DNA of 64,000 nucleotides from Datnioides undecimradiatus (taxonomy: Eukaryota; Chordata; Actinopteri; Lobotiformes; Datnioididae), in contig WARS01000054.1 of the NCBI GenBank assembly GCA_008933995.1, forward strand, positions 3,773,001-3,837,000. The letters are read 5' to 3'. This document shows, one piece after another, positions 40,048-51,856 of the stretch. The stretch's first letter is position 1, and each line of letters starts with the position of its first letter. Both the position numbers and the translations under genes were made by a program. The notes below the pieces were generated by a model. It was not told the DNA's origin, made no database searches, and saw only the letters and a list, made by a program, of their open reading frames with translations.

Positions 40048-42511
40048 CGTACACACACAGCGTACACACAGAACATAGCTCACAAACTGTGCAATGAAGT
40101 AGGCCAAATGATGCTTTGTTCATCAGATTATAGTTATTTGCATTTCACACATCACGGCTCCAGTAATTGATTTACTGATGCACATCAAAGTTAGAAGTTT
40201 TAGAAAGTCCTGAAAAAATGTAAAGTCTATTAATAAAAATGTGAATATTGCACTTTGTCACCTTTTGAATTTCAGAGTCTTAAAAGACATTTGGACAAAT
40301 TTAAGGCAACTTTAATCCATGCAAAGACTGGTGAGCGTCAGGCTGAACTCCTCTGACAGTGTAGGAGGCTGTTGACGGATGGATGAATGTACGTGTAGTT
40401 GGATATTATATGCCATGAACCCCAAGGCATGTCTGAAATGGTTTCGACTAAAAGCCCGTTAAAGCTCTATATATCTTATCATATCAGAGCACTGAGCCAT
40501 TACAGTGAGTGCAGTGAATATCACCACACCTCAGATTTGTCTAATATCCCTGGATTAGTATTAAAAACAGAAGGCACGCGGGATTGTGCAGGATTACGTC
40601 ACAATGGAACATCCTCAACCGCGCAGACAGCCAGCAATCCAGCGCTTTGCTAATTGGCAAAGGATCTGAATGTGACATCTAATGAGCAAAACAAAAATGC
40701 CTCTGCAGCACGTGGATCAGCCACTGTTTTGCACTGTTTTGTAAAGCAGAGACTGTGAGGACTTAAGTCTCTAACGAAGAGCCCGATCTTTCCTCACCAT
40801 TCTGGACTTGACATGTGCAAATATTGTAGAAATGAATTATTGCAAAAGTGAGTTTAAGCAGAGTTATCATAGTTGATGATGCATTAATGTGGTGCTCATC
40901 AGTATATTATATTATATATTATATTATATATATTATATTATATTATAACCACAGTGTTCAGCTCATGGTGTGGGGATGACCAAATGACAGATGTTGCTTA
41001 AACTACAAGATAATCTGTTCTTGCAACAACATGTGTGAATATGGAGAATGAAGTGCTAAGACTGAACCCTGGGGTGCACCACACAGCAAACCAGCTGTCC
41101 AACACAAGTTCACTAACTCTATCTCTGTCTTATCCGTGAGACAGCAGGAGAACCATGCCAATGCGTTTCCAGAAACTCCCCACTCCCTGTTTTAAAAAGC
41201 AGATTATTTCTGCTTTATTTCTCTGTAGGAAGAGTCCAGGTTATGTTTCTGTGACAAAGGTTGACCAATAGCCTGCTCACAATAACTGGGGACACACCCA
41301 GTGATAAAGCAGAGTTGTGTACTTTAGACTATGAAGGGAAGGATGAAGTTAAAAACCTTCAGAAACCTTGATAATACTGGCTAATGTATCCCTGCTGCTG
41401 TATGCAGTTACACTGGGAGGAGAGTTTCAGAACATCTGACATGTTTTGTTGCAGTGTTTGCCACATCAAGAGGCGTGGAGCGTGGCAGCAACCAGGTTAT
41501 CATGACGTTCCCTCTGGTGCCACCCTCAGGACGAGATTCACACTCACTACCAGTGGCACTGGTAAAGTTGATGTACTGGCGGTGAGAGGCGCCGTTCATA
41601 TCCTGCATGCAGGTCAGGGCTATCATCCACATGCTTGATAAGGGAGAGGTCACCACCGTTACTCTGCCCTTTATTTGTGTCTACTGAGAACAGCAGGAGC
41701 GACAGGTCACACCTCTGAGGGAGGTACTCAGCACAAGGCAGCCAGAAGCGGGGTTGTTTATGCAGACACTCTGGGGTTGCTCTCTGAGGAATTCCCCGAC
41801 CCAAAGAACCAGACTGCTGCTGGGGGGTGTCAGAGAGAGCTCGTATGTGGAGTTGAAACATCCATATATATATATTTTTGTAAAAGTTCAGTCAAAAATG
41901 TATATCTAAGAATCTATTCTTATTTATGCATTTTGATCACTCCAGTTAGAACAGGTCAGTCAGATCAGTTCAGGTCTAAAGCTTTAGGGACAACTATTTG
42001 ACTAGTCAGAAGAAGAAGAAGATTCACTTTATTGTCAACTTTATAGTCAACTAGTCAGAGGCCACTCAGCAAAAATACAGAACATCTCCTGAAGGCAAAC
42101 ATGCAGAATGAATTTGTGTGTGTGTTTGTGTGTGTGTGTTCCCCTTCATCCTCCGACAGATAAAGATGGCACACCAGTGGATCAGACGGTTAAACGCACC
42201 AGCACACAAACACACACACTGTAACCTCTTTACCCATCTGCTGTCAGGCTAAACACACTCTGGACCGAGACACAAATAAAGCTGGTGTCTCAAACAGACT
42301 TCCCTCCGTAGACACACCAAGACTGTGGAAACCTTTTCCTGTCCTCTGCCTTTTATTGTTCCATTGTCTGGAAACAACAGACCATCTCCGATCTAAACCC
42401 CCACAGGTGTGCAGTGACCTGGGTTGTCTCCTGGAGCCTGGACTGAGGGTGGCAGTTCATTGGCCGACCCCCCCCCTTTGCTCAGTGCTCTGAGTGGCTG
42501 AGCGCACAGAG
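39642..42511 (+). repeat. Near-identical direct duplication, copy 2
   Basis: Second copy of 36637-39504 in the same orientation, continuing past 42511 into unique sequence. About 99.9% identical by eye. Confidence 0.97.
41547..41861 (-). mobile_element. Degraded LINE reverse-transcriptase remnant (copy 2)
   Basis: Duplicate of the remnant at 38540-38854, with the same HVDD-type box. Confidence 0.6.
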
Positions 42512-45500
42512 ATGCCTGCTGCAGCAGCCGCAGGTCCTCACGCTGTGAACGAGCAGCACTCTCACACGCAGCAGCTGCAAGTGTCCTTCATGCCTGACGT
42601 GAAGATGGTGGCCTTCTGTCGACCACTTAGGGTTAATACACACCTGACACATGCTGAACATCCTGCTACCACACACATAGATCCACCCTGTCACTGTCTC
42701 CTTTAATTTGCTAGAGTGATTCAAATATAACTTAGTGTCGTAGATTAAAGAGAGAATTTATAAGTGTCTTTCGTGGATCTACACGACATGCTGCTCTAAT
42801 GCATCCTCACACTGTCACCCACAGCTTCATGGGCTGAAGGGGACGTCTGTGGGTGACAGGTACTGGTGAGGATCAACTCCAGATCTCAGACACAGAGTGA
42901 GGCATCAGGTGTTTGGAGTGAACGTTTCTCCCATCTTAACACCCGCGAAACTTGCAAAACAGGTACATTAAGCATACGATGTATAAATGTAAAGGGTGTA
43001 TGTGGGTGAGCCAGACAAGTCACCAGTGTGCTTGAATGCGTCAGTGGGTGGCGTTAACAGCCCCAGTTTAGGTGTCAACATGGAACTGACTCTGATTTAG
43101 TCTGATATTGTAAGAAGGTAAATGAAATGGCTGCTTCGCTTGAAGCTGAAGGCGATCGGTAATATTAATAACAGTATCAAAAATATCTGAACCACCTGGG
43201 GCGGACCATTGCATTACCTTCCCTTCTCTTGTTCCTCGATGTGAATCGAGTCACTTGTGACTGACTTCTTCTGACTTTCACTGGAGTTTTCAACTGGATG
43301 TGTCCGTCATCCTCTGCAGGGTTCAGGTGTCATAATGTGAGCTAAGCAGGGAATCATGGTCATATGATAGCAGGAGGTTGCATATGGGTGGAGCTCCAAC
43401 ACCAGTCTCTGTTCATATCACTGAGACTTTAGGTTCATGAGTTAATTTCATCTGGAAGCAGAGGTTTGAGCATGAGATCCTTAAAGTGTGTAGGGCAGGT
43501 ATGTGTTAATAGGAAAGGACATAATGATGTATTCACTATTGCATGACTCCAAAATATGATTTGAACTCAAGCCACAATGTTTGCTGTCCTGCCTGCTGAA
43601 TCATCTCAGAGCACGTCATCTGTGAATGATCAGGTCTGCTAACTCCACAGAACAGACGGGAAACATGAGAGTGATGTAAACTCCTGCAGCCCTCTGTCCC
43701 ACCAACCCTCCAAAGTCCTAATAATGAGTTTCAGATACTTCCCTCCATATGTCCCCATTCTGTGGGAAATATGTGATCTGCCCTCATCCTCCCTCTCTCT
43801 TTGACTGAATAAACGTCAGGCTCCCCACCCTCTCTGACACCTTTACAGCACAGCCTCAGCCGGTGTGTGAAACTCTGGGCTTCCCTCACTCTCCGTCTGC
43901 AGAGAGACGCAGAACAAACACGCGTCTCTAGAAATCTGCTCTAAGTTCAGTTCCTACACAGATTCTAGACCTAATGCACACAGCTTGGTCAAATACTTGG
44001 TTCTGGGCACCTAATTATAATTATTCATACAGCACCTTTTAAACAAAATTATAAAGGGCTTTAATGAAAAACATGCCACTAAATATGATGCAACAAACAA
44101 GATAAACACGTAGAACAGCAATAGCCATCAGTTAAGATGGTAACATATGATGCAGGCAGGGAGTTCCACAGCTGAGGGGCCCAGTGAGACTTTGGGCCCT
44201 GCTGGAGGGTCTCAGCCACTGTGCCGGTTCAGCCTGAGGACTGTTCGTCTTTTCATTCAATACAGGGTTAAAGAAGACAGAAGAAAGCTCTGAACTTACC
44301 ACATCTCTTACTGTTGAACAGTTTGTACTATGAATGGTGGATGGTGACACAATGAGCTTTCAGAACTTCCTCCGTTTCGGACTTGATGACTCTGCACTGC
44401 CAAGATGAGCAGTTATGAAGCTGTTAAATGCTGCTGTGAGCAGGCCTCGAACCCAGATCCATTTTATTAAGGAGCAATGGAGAATCATAAACCGGCCGCG
44501 GGTTTCAATCGTGTGTTTTCGAGAGCCGCTGCTGATACGGAGTTAACTGATTACACACATTAAGCCGTAGTCGAACTCTGCGTGGGCCCACAGGTGTGGT
44601 GACTTGGCAGGTGCAGCACTTTTTTTTTCTGGAGGTAAGGAACAGCGGCGAGGGAGGAGGGGGAACATTAGAAGAATTTCAGGGCGAAGCGAGGGAGATG
44701 AAACGGAGGTGAGAGAGAGGGGCCGAGAGAACAGAGCCACAGGTTCCAGGCAGCTGGTGTAATTACAGAGCGGCGCGCACACACAGAATAAAGGGACGGG
44801 ACAAACAAAAAGCAGTTGTCGAAGGTGTAGCGCCGGTCTCCACCTCTTCCCTCTGTTCAGCCCTTAGCACCTGTCCGCCAGCTGGACAACCTTCACTGGA
44901 AACTTTCCCACCTCACCTGGACAGCTTCACCCACGCTGCTGCGTTCTCAGAGGTCTTTCTCTGTCTGACCCACGTGCTCCCACTGAATGTATAGCTGAAA
45001 TGTAGTTCACTCCAGAGTAATAATTGTGCATCCTTTGTGGATTCCATTGCACCCTTTATATGTATATGATGTCATTAACAACAAGCAGCAAATCCTTCCT
45101 TGTCACCTTCCTGTTTCACTGTTTGATCCAGGCAGCCAGTAGTTTGACTGACCTTGTTAATGTGGCCTACAGCTTTTCTCAGTCATAAAACATAAAAAAC
45201 ACTGAGACACTAAAAGATCATTATCATTAAAATCAGTCTGACAGCAGCAGATGTGTGCAACAGGAACAAGTGTAGTGTTTATTCATTCATTTAAACTTCT
45301 CACTTATTTACAAGTAACTTATTTACAGTAAGTGCATGTGATGCTGTGTAGTGATCCTAGTGCAGGTTAGAGGGTGTGTGCACGCAGGATTTGACTCCAT
45401 GACACTCTGATGACTCCCAGTGGTGGAATGAAAAAAGACAGTGTGGTTAGGGCTGAGAGTGGCATGGTTTGCTGCACACTCACACACAGAAATATAGCAG

Positions 45501-47490
45501 CGGCTCACTGAAGTTTTTAACCAATCAAACAGGAGGAAATGCATTGGTAAGGAGCTATTTTCAGCAGCGGATGAATCCACATTTGGTGCTCTAGCAAGTA
45601 TTTGTGGCAGCAGGACAGAGTGTGTGAGTGGGATTGAGTCCACATAAACCTCACAGTGTGTTTGTGGTAATCAAGGAACTCGCCAGCCGGTGTAACAGTG
45701 AGGCTCATTGATGTGTGTTTAACTACAATGATGCTATCAGACTGTGAAACACACACATTACTTGTTAGCAGGTTCTGTTATTGTTGGTTTAAGTCTTTTT
45801 GAACGGATCACAGGACATGCACACACTGATCTGACTGATCAAATCCCAGTATGTGCAACACATTTTGCAGAGTTCAACTCTTCCTAATGAAACTGTTGCT
45901 TCAGGTAGGGCCTACCACACAGCTGACAACAGGATGCCACGCACTCTGTGGCACACCTAAACAATACAATATGTTGTATGCTGCACAGGATCATGTAACA
46001 GCATCAAATGTGCTGACAATAGCAGTAAAAGTTTTGGGTTATCTCAGCAGAAAATGACCTTTAGCTTCAAACACAATAGACTGAGCAGAGGAATCATAGG
46101 GAGCTAATGCTGGGTGTCTCTGTAACTGCTGTGGAGTCAGCTCACACCCACTGAGCTGTGGCCTCAGGGGATCATTAGAGAGCCACAATAACTACCGCGG
46201 GACACCAGGAGCATGGTTTCACAATGTCAATGGGAAATTCCCTCTCACGCTACAGAAGAACACAGCCACAGAGAGGCGCTAATAGCCCCGAGGCAGGGGA
46301 ACAGAGGAAGCATGAGGGTTGCTGGTTCAAGTGCCTGGGAAAGTCTGCAGCAGGGAGGGAATGGACTGACAAGGGCCACATATCAGGCTTCACAGCCCTT
46401 CACTGAGATAGCAGCACATTAGCAGAGGGCTGCTGTTGGACATGATGGGTGACAAGATCAAATGTATCTTGTAGGACTGTTGTTGGCTATAGATGGAGCT
46501 ACCACTACCCATATTAACCCTCTGTGGGAAGACACAAATCTCTGAAGAGGCAGCAGACGTATTCTCAAAGTATGCTGATTACTGTTTTGTATAATGTGGC
46601 TCTAATAGACAAGGTTCTATGTTTGGCAGTGTCAGTCTTTTGGTCTGATTGAAACCTTGTCTAGTATGATCTACAGAACCTGAAGTTAGTTAATCCAATG
46701 CAGACCAAGTAAAGAGGGAGCTGGACCTGAACGTGACATTTAGCAACAGCTTCTTATTTACTCAACATCTCTCTGTGTCTTTTCCTCTCACATCCTTCCA
46801 GGAATCATCCTCTCACTCCTTCTTCTCTCCCTCCTTTCCAATCAAACTGGAATCTGTGATCCTCCATGCTCAGATAGCGTGTGATCAGTCTGAGCCAGAA
46901 CAGCAGCTGCTGTGTTACAGGGCCCTCTCTGTGGTTGAATGCCTCTCACAGCTCTAACAAGCCACTGCCAATTAAAATCACCTTTAATTACAGACAGCTG
47001 CACTGTAACAAATGACGTAAAGGTAAAAGTCCATCCATATTATGGAGTAAAACAGTATTTTTTCTGTCCAGTACAAGACAGATAAGATCGTTGTCTTTTC
47101 TCTTTTAGTTGATAAAAACCTTTGAAAGTAAAACCTTAAGATAGTTTTGACAACTTTACGGGGGAAGCAAATGGTTTATACACACTGCAGAGTTAATGCA
47201 GTGGAAACTTAGGATGCAGCTGAGCACAAACTGTCACATTAGAAATATTGAATCTTTCAGACAAACAGTAACTTGTGAATATTCCTGCACAGGAGTCCAG
47301 GGAAGACAATGCTAACTGTGATGTCATGTAGAAATACAGCTGTATCAATGTAACCAAAGAAAAACACAGTGGTTCAAATGAGATATCTTGCGATTACTTT
47401 GTTCTACCAGCAGAGGTCACTCTCACAGCACAAACAAACTCAGGCAGCGGAGATCTTTATAAATGTCTCCGCACAGCCACATAACATGGC
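42512..47490. other. Intergenic DNA left of the tRNA gene
   Basis: No recognisable protein exon. The part at about 44016-44360 resembles a decayed common fish repeat (ATTATTCATACAGCACCTTT, then a GGGAGTTCCACAGCTGAGGG-like stretch). A CpG-containing patch lies near 44490-44840 with no exon I can support. Confidence 0.5.
44016..44360. repeat. Probable decayed fish interspersed repeat
   Basis: Resembles the family whose copies carry ATAGCGCCTTTT-like and GAGTTCCAGAG-like blocks. Boundaries and class are uncertain. Confidence 0.35.
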
Positions 47491-47562
47491 GGCTCGTTGG
47501 TCTAGGGGTATGATTCTCGCTTTGGGTGCGAGAGGTCCCGGGTTCAAATCCCGGACGAGCCC
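47491..47562 (+). tRNA. tRNA-Pro (anticodon TGG)
   Basis: 72-nt cloverleaf. The acceptor arm GGCTCGT pairs with ACGAGCC. The anticodon stem CTCGC/GCGAG encloses the loop TTTGGGT, with anticodon TGG at 47523-47525. The T arm contains GGTTCAAATCC (B box, 47541-47551). An A-box-like TGGTCTAGGGG lies in the D-arm region. There is no intron and CCA is not encoded. A TTTT terminator for RNA polymerase III follows at 47567-47570. The sequence matches vertebrate cytosolic tRNA-Pro(TGG) as I know it and looks intact and functional. It stands alone in the ccnd1-lrp5 interval. Confidence 0.97.
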
Positions 47563-50100
47563 GTTCTTTTGAGTTATCTACACGTTTATATTTTCACTGT
47601 GACCAAGTATTTACTTATACCTACACACACACACACACACACAATTTCTCCCTAACCCTCAGCTCAAAAATCCTGCCTCTCAGAGGAAGGTGCTCCTTTC
47701 ACCGAGTGCTTGCTCATGGTGGGAACTGTTGGCTGTGATTCATATACAGACTGTGGTCTGAACCTGCTCTATATGTCACGTTCCCTGGGATAACCTCTGT
47801 TGTGATTTTGCTCTTTGCAAATAAAACTGATTTGAATGAAAACAGAAATGTTAAAACAAAGCGACATGGCTCTCCATCAATCAGTATTTCAGAGTAACCT
47901 TCAGATTACTATATTGTTCAACTTTAACTGCTGGAGCTCACTTCAGTCAAACAGTGCAGCAAACAAGTAAAGATGACAAGTTCAACTCAAACCTCAGACA
48001 GACAACATTCCTTAAAATAGAACCTTTATTATATAAAAATGCTTTTGATACAAAAAATGTCACGAGTGTAAATTACACAAAGCATTTTTAGCTGAGACAA
48101 CAAAACCAGGTTTTAAGGAGCTGTACTGACACAGTGGTTTGAGGCGGGGCCTACAGCCCTTATTCAGCATCAGATGTGCTGCTCTGACAGTTCCCACTTA
48201 CACATGTAAATGCTACTTCACCTGGAAATCCGTCTCCAGCTGGTCACATCAGCTGCGACGCCACCTGGCAGGAGACGGACTCATCAGGCCGCAGCATCGA
48301 GCTCACCACAAGTTCCCAAAGTTCCCCACCTTCACAAGTGCTGGTTGACGTTCCGTCAGGACGCTGCAGCGGTCTGGAACTGCACTAACACACGTGAACC
48401 TCATCTAACCATCATGACCATCACACATCAGAAAGACCATGAACTCAGATCTGTGTGCACTTCTACTTGGTTCTGGCTGAACAGAAACAGTGACAGACGA
48501 TAGAATGTATCTGTCTGATCTCTGATCTGTCTTACACTGTACTACAACAGGAGATGTCTCTGTGGGTACACACATCACTGTAAAACAAAGATGGCAGCAA
48601 GGCCAGCTGCCGGGAAGTTTCAGGTGTTCTCTGTCTAAAAACTGTTCTGAATGCTGCTATGAATGCTGGGACATTCCCAATCCTCTGTGGGCATGAAGCT
48701 CAGTGAAGATGAATCGGTCCAGGTGAGAAGACTCAACACTGTCCTTCTTCTTCAAAGACATTCATTTCCTTTCCTTCCTTGTTGTAAGTGTGTTAGATCT
48801 CTGTCCACTCTTTGTTGCTGGCTCCTGTGATGATAAGATTTCATTATGATATAATGTGAATGAATAAGTGCTGATAAACCCTGAAAACACAGGCCGACTG
48901 CACATAGCAGGTTATATCTAAGTGGCCCAGAGCTGGACCACAACAGTACCCGATGAGCATTACAGATATTTCACCTGAGCCGGCCTCAAAGGTGAGAAAC
49001 CAACAAGGAAAAACGCTGCACCAGTGCAGATCCTGAATAAAGACCTACAGTGCCGACAGCGCCCTCTACAGACTGCCGTGTGAAAACAGTAATGATGTGA
49101 GTCAAACCTTTGGCTTTGCAGGGCTGAGTTCTACAGGATGCATATAATGGAGGTGAGCAACTGCACAGCTCAAGGCCTCAGTGTGCTTCAACCTAAGTGC
49201 CTGACAGTCTCCTATGTTTTCCAAGCTCACTCTACACACAGCGGATGGGTCAGGTGTGTGGAGGTGTCACCCGAGACATAAAGATCTTGGAGAGAGATTC
49301 ATTGCTCACTGAGGCCTTCAGCTGACTTGTGGAGCAGCTCTGAATAAAATGTATCAGTGGGAACCTTTCACTCTTCTGTTTCCACCAAGACTCCTTCAAA
49401 CCAAACACAGAAACATACATAATGATCTACACACAAATACGAATAACAAAAGTCGCTATAAGAATAATTTGTTATTAACTGTAAAATAGCTTCATGATCT
49501 ATTGTCATTATGAGAGTGGTAATCTGGGGCTTTCTGTGGAGTTAGAAGCCAGAGTGACTGATATACGTACGTAGTATGTACACAATAGCAGCAAACATAC
49601 TTTTGGTAAACGGACGATGAGGGTAAAGTAAGTGTGATGGAAGAGGTTCAGATTCACAATGAGAGCATTCACTTCTCACAACTCAATCACTGACTTCATT
49701 ACACATATGTACAATAGCTTTACATGTCGATACTCATTTGGTTTGGTGTAGTCACGTGGTGATTTCACGGGCTAAAGAAGGGCAGACTCGTCAGCAGGCC
49801 GGCCTCTGCCTCTCTGCTGTTCGGCCGCAGAGAATCCCGGCCTGAAATGCGACGGACATGAATTCAACACGATGCACGCAAGATTTCACATGCTGGTCTT
49901 GGCCCTGTTGAATCCATCCACTCGTTCAGTCACGCTGCTGCCGATTCATTCAGTCTTCATCTGCGTTTCCTACATCAAAACATTCGCACACGCATTCATT
50001 CATCCGCTCGGCGTTCACTCATGCATGCATCCACTCGGCTATCTGTCCTTTGTTTTCTATGGAGCGGTGGATCAGCCAACGTGAATAAAATAGTAAAATA
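47563..50100. other. Intergenic DNA between tRNA-Pro and lrp5
   Basis: Contains a (CA)n at 47622-47643. No exon or RNA gene was recognised. The rightmost part may include extended lrp5 3' UTR if a more distal polyadenylation site is used. Confidence 0.5.
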
Positions 50101-50113
50101 ATTTCCTCTCTGA

Positions 50114-50119
50114 TTTATT
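50114..50119 (-). other. Candidate lrp5 polyadenylation signal
   Basis: AATAAA on the minus strand, about 600 bp past the lrp5 stop (50721). It is the first canonical hexamer I see in that direction. Use is inferred. Confidence 0.45.
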
Positions 50120-50720
50120 TGTTCATATTATTTTAACACTATATACAGTCCTGCCGCTGGTCTGGACGCTGTGAGGAAGGAGAGGACACGGTGTGAGGCT
50201 GAGGGGGGTTCAGGGTTCAGGGGAGGGCAGGAGCAGCATGAGGCAGGTGTTAGGCTTCTGCCTGGACAGATGGAGGTCTTTACATTTCGCGATCAGGACG
50301 TGGCCCAGCATAGGAAGTTTTCTTCTTCTGGTGGAATGAAAGTTGGAGAGGGAGCTGCTGGCTGGATTCACTCGCCATCTCCTGTCTGTGCCCTGCAGCG
50401 CAGCAGAGAGGGTCTCAAACCTTCAACCTGCCACGAGCTGAGTGCCTGTTAGAGCAGAGACGTGTGGAGGACAGACAGAACTGATCAGATGATGGTCACC
50501 CTGACAGCTCCAGGGTGACTGGAATGATGAAATGGCCAATGTGGGAGGTCGGGGCGTTAAGCCTCAGCAGCTGATATAAAGCAGCAGGTGTGTGAGCCGG
50601 CCAGGACTGGAGCTTCTGGACTTCTTGACCCAGTAGCCAGACGAGGCCAGTTCTTGTAGCAAGTGGACTTCATCCCTTCCATTCCTTCCTTCCTCACAGA
50701 GCTCCTGGGCTGTTGGAGGG

Positions 50721-51856
50721 TCACGAGGAATCGGTGCAGGGTGAGGGAGGAGGGGGGCACAGATGGAAGTAGGAGCGCTCAGTGGAAGGGGACGGGGGGC
50801 AGCTCTCCTCGGCTGACAGGTACTGGGAGCGGGGGGTGGGGGGTGGAGGGTAGGGGTCCGAGTCTGAGTTAAGGTCCATGTAGTACTTGTTGTGTTTGCC
50901 GTGGCTGCCGTGGCCCACGGCCTTCCAGCGGCCCGCTGACGGTGCCAGTCCAGGTGGCGGGTGATGGGGGGTGTAGTCGCTGTCACAGACGTCAGTGCTG
51001 CAGGGCGTTGTGGGTGGGGCGGCACCACGGACTGGATGGTAGGGTCTGAGTGGGAGGAGACGCAGAGTTTGGATCAGATTGACTTCTGTTAAATCTTTAT
51101 TAGAACTGTGTCCAATCAGCACTGACTGACTGCTGTGACTCGTTGAGTGGAACCAGGCTCTGTGTGTGTGTTACCTGTATGATCTGGTGGTGGATGGACT
51201 GTTGGAGGAGTAGAAGACCTCTGTGTTGTAGAGAGAGCGGTCAGTAGCCGGGGACGGAGGAGGGTTCAGGATCTGCAACCAGAAAATATGGAATGTTATT
51301 GTAGTGTGGGGAGGAAACAGCAGTGTGAGAGTGTGTGTGTGTGTGTGTGTGCGTGTGTGGTGTGTGTGAGAGTGTGTGTGGATGTATGGACCTGAGGGTA
51401 GAAGGCTCCCTTGGTAGAAGATGAGCTGCTGGATGAGGCTCCAGTCACATGGTTCCTGTCATAGAGAGGAGCTCCACTGCTGCTGCTGCCCATCAGGCTG
51501 ACTGAGCTCATCATGGACTTCCCACAGGAAATGCCTGCACACAGAAGTTCCTGTTTTACACATTGCATCACACATGAGCAAGGCCGTCCCTGCTGCTGCC
51601 CTGTGTCTGATCCTACCTTGGAAGGTGCCATGCTGCGAGCTGCTGGGGGCGATGAAATTGAGGGGTACGTGGGGCGTACCACTGATGTACTCATGAGGAA
51701 AAGTGCCGCTGGGGCCTTTGTAGCGTCGGCACACCACACGCTGGCACACAAAGTAAGCCCCGCCGATCACAAAGACAAGCAGGATGATGGCGATGACTGG
51801 GCCGATGGTGTTGGGTCCAGTGTTGGGGATGCCACTTGAGGGAGGAGACACATACT
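50721..51856 (-). CDS. lrp5: lrp5 exons: transmembrane segment and cytoplasmic tail
   Basis: Exon 51617-51856 (240 bp) carries the membrane span ([20 protein letters not shown]) followed by [11 protein letters not shown]. Exons 51392-51534 (143 bp), 51175-51272 (98) and 50721-51045 (325) encode the tail. Axin-recruiting proline/serine motifs are visible: [49 protein letters not shown] and [11 protein letters not shown]. The last exon has a longer Pro/Gly/His-rich linker ([20 protein letters not shown]) than the human protein as I recall it. Stop TGA at 50721-50723. Confidence 0.95.

Noticed and set aside
42494-42706. 70-residue plus-strand frame beginning MAERTEMPAAAAAG, just past the duplication
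   Set aside because: No donor, conserved domain or recognised relative; the frame is short enough to be chance.
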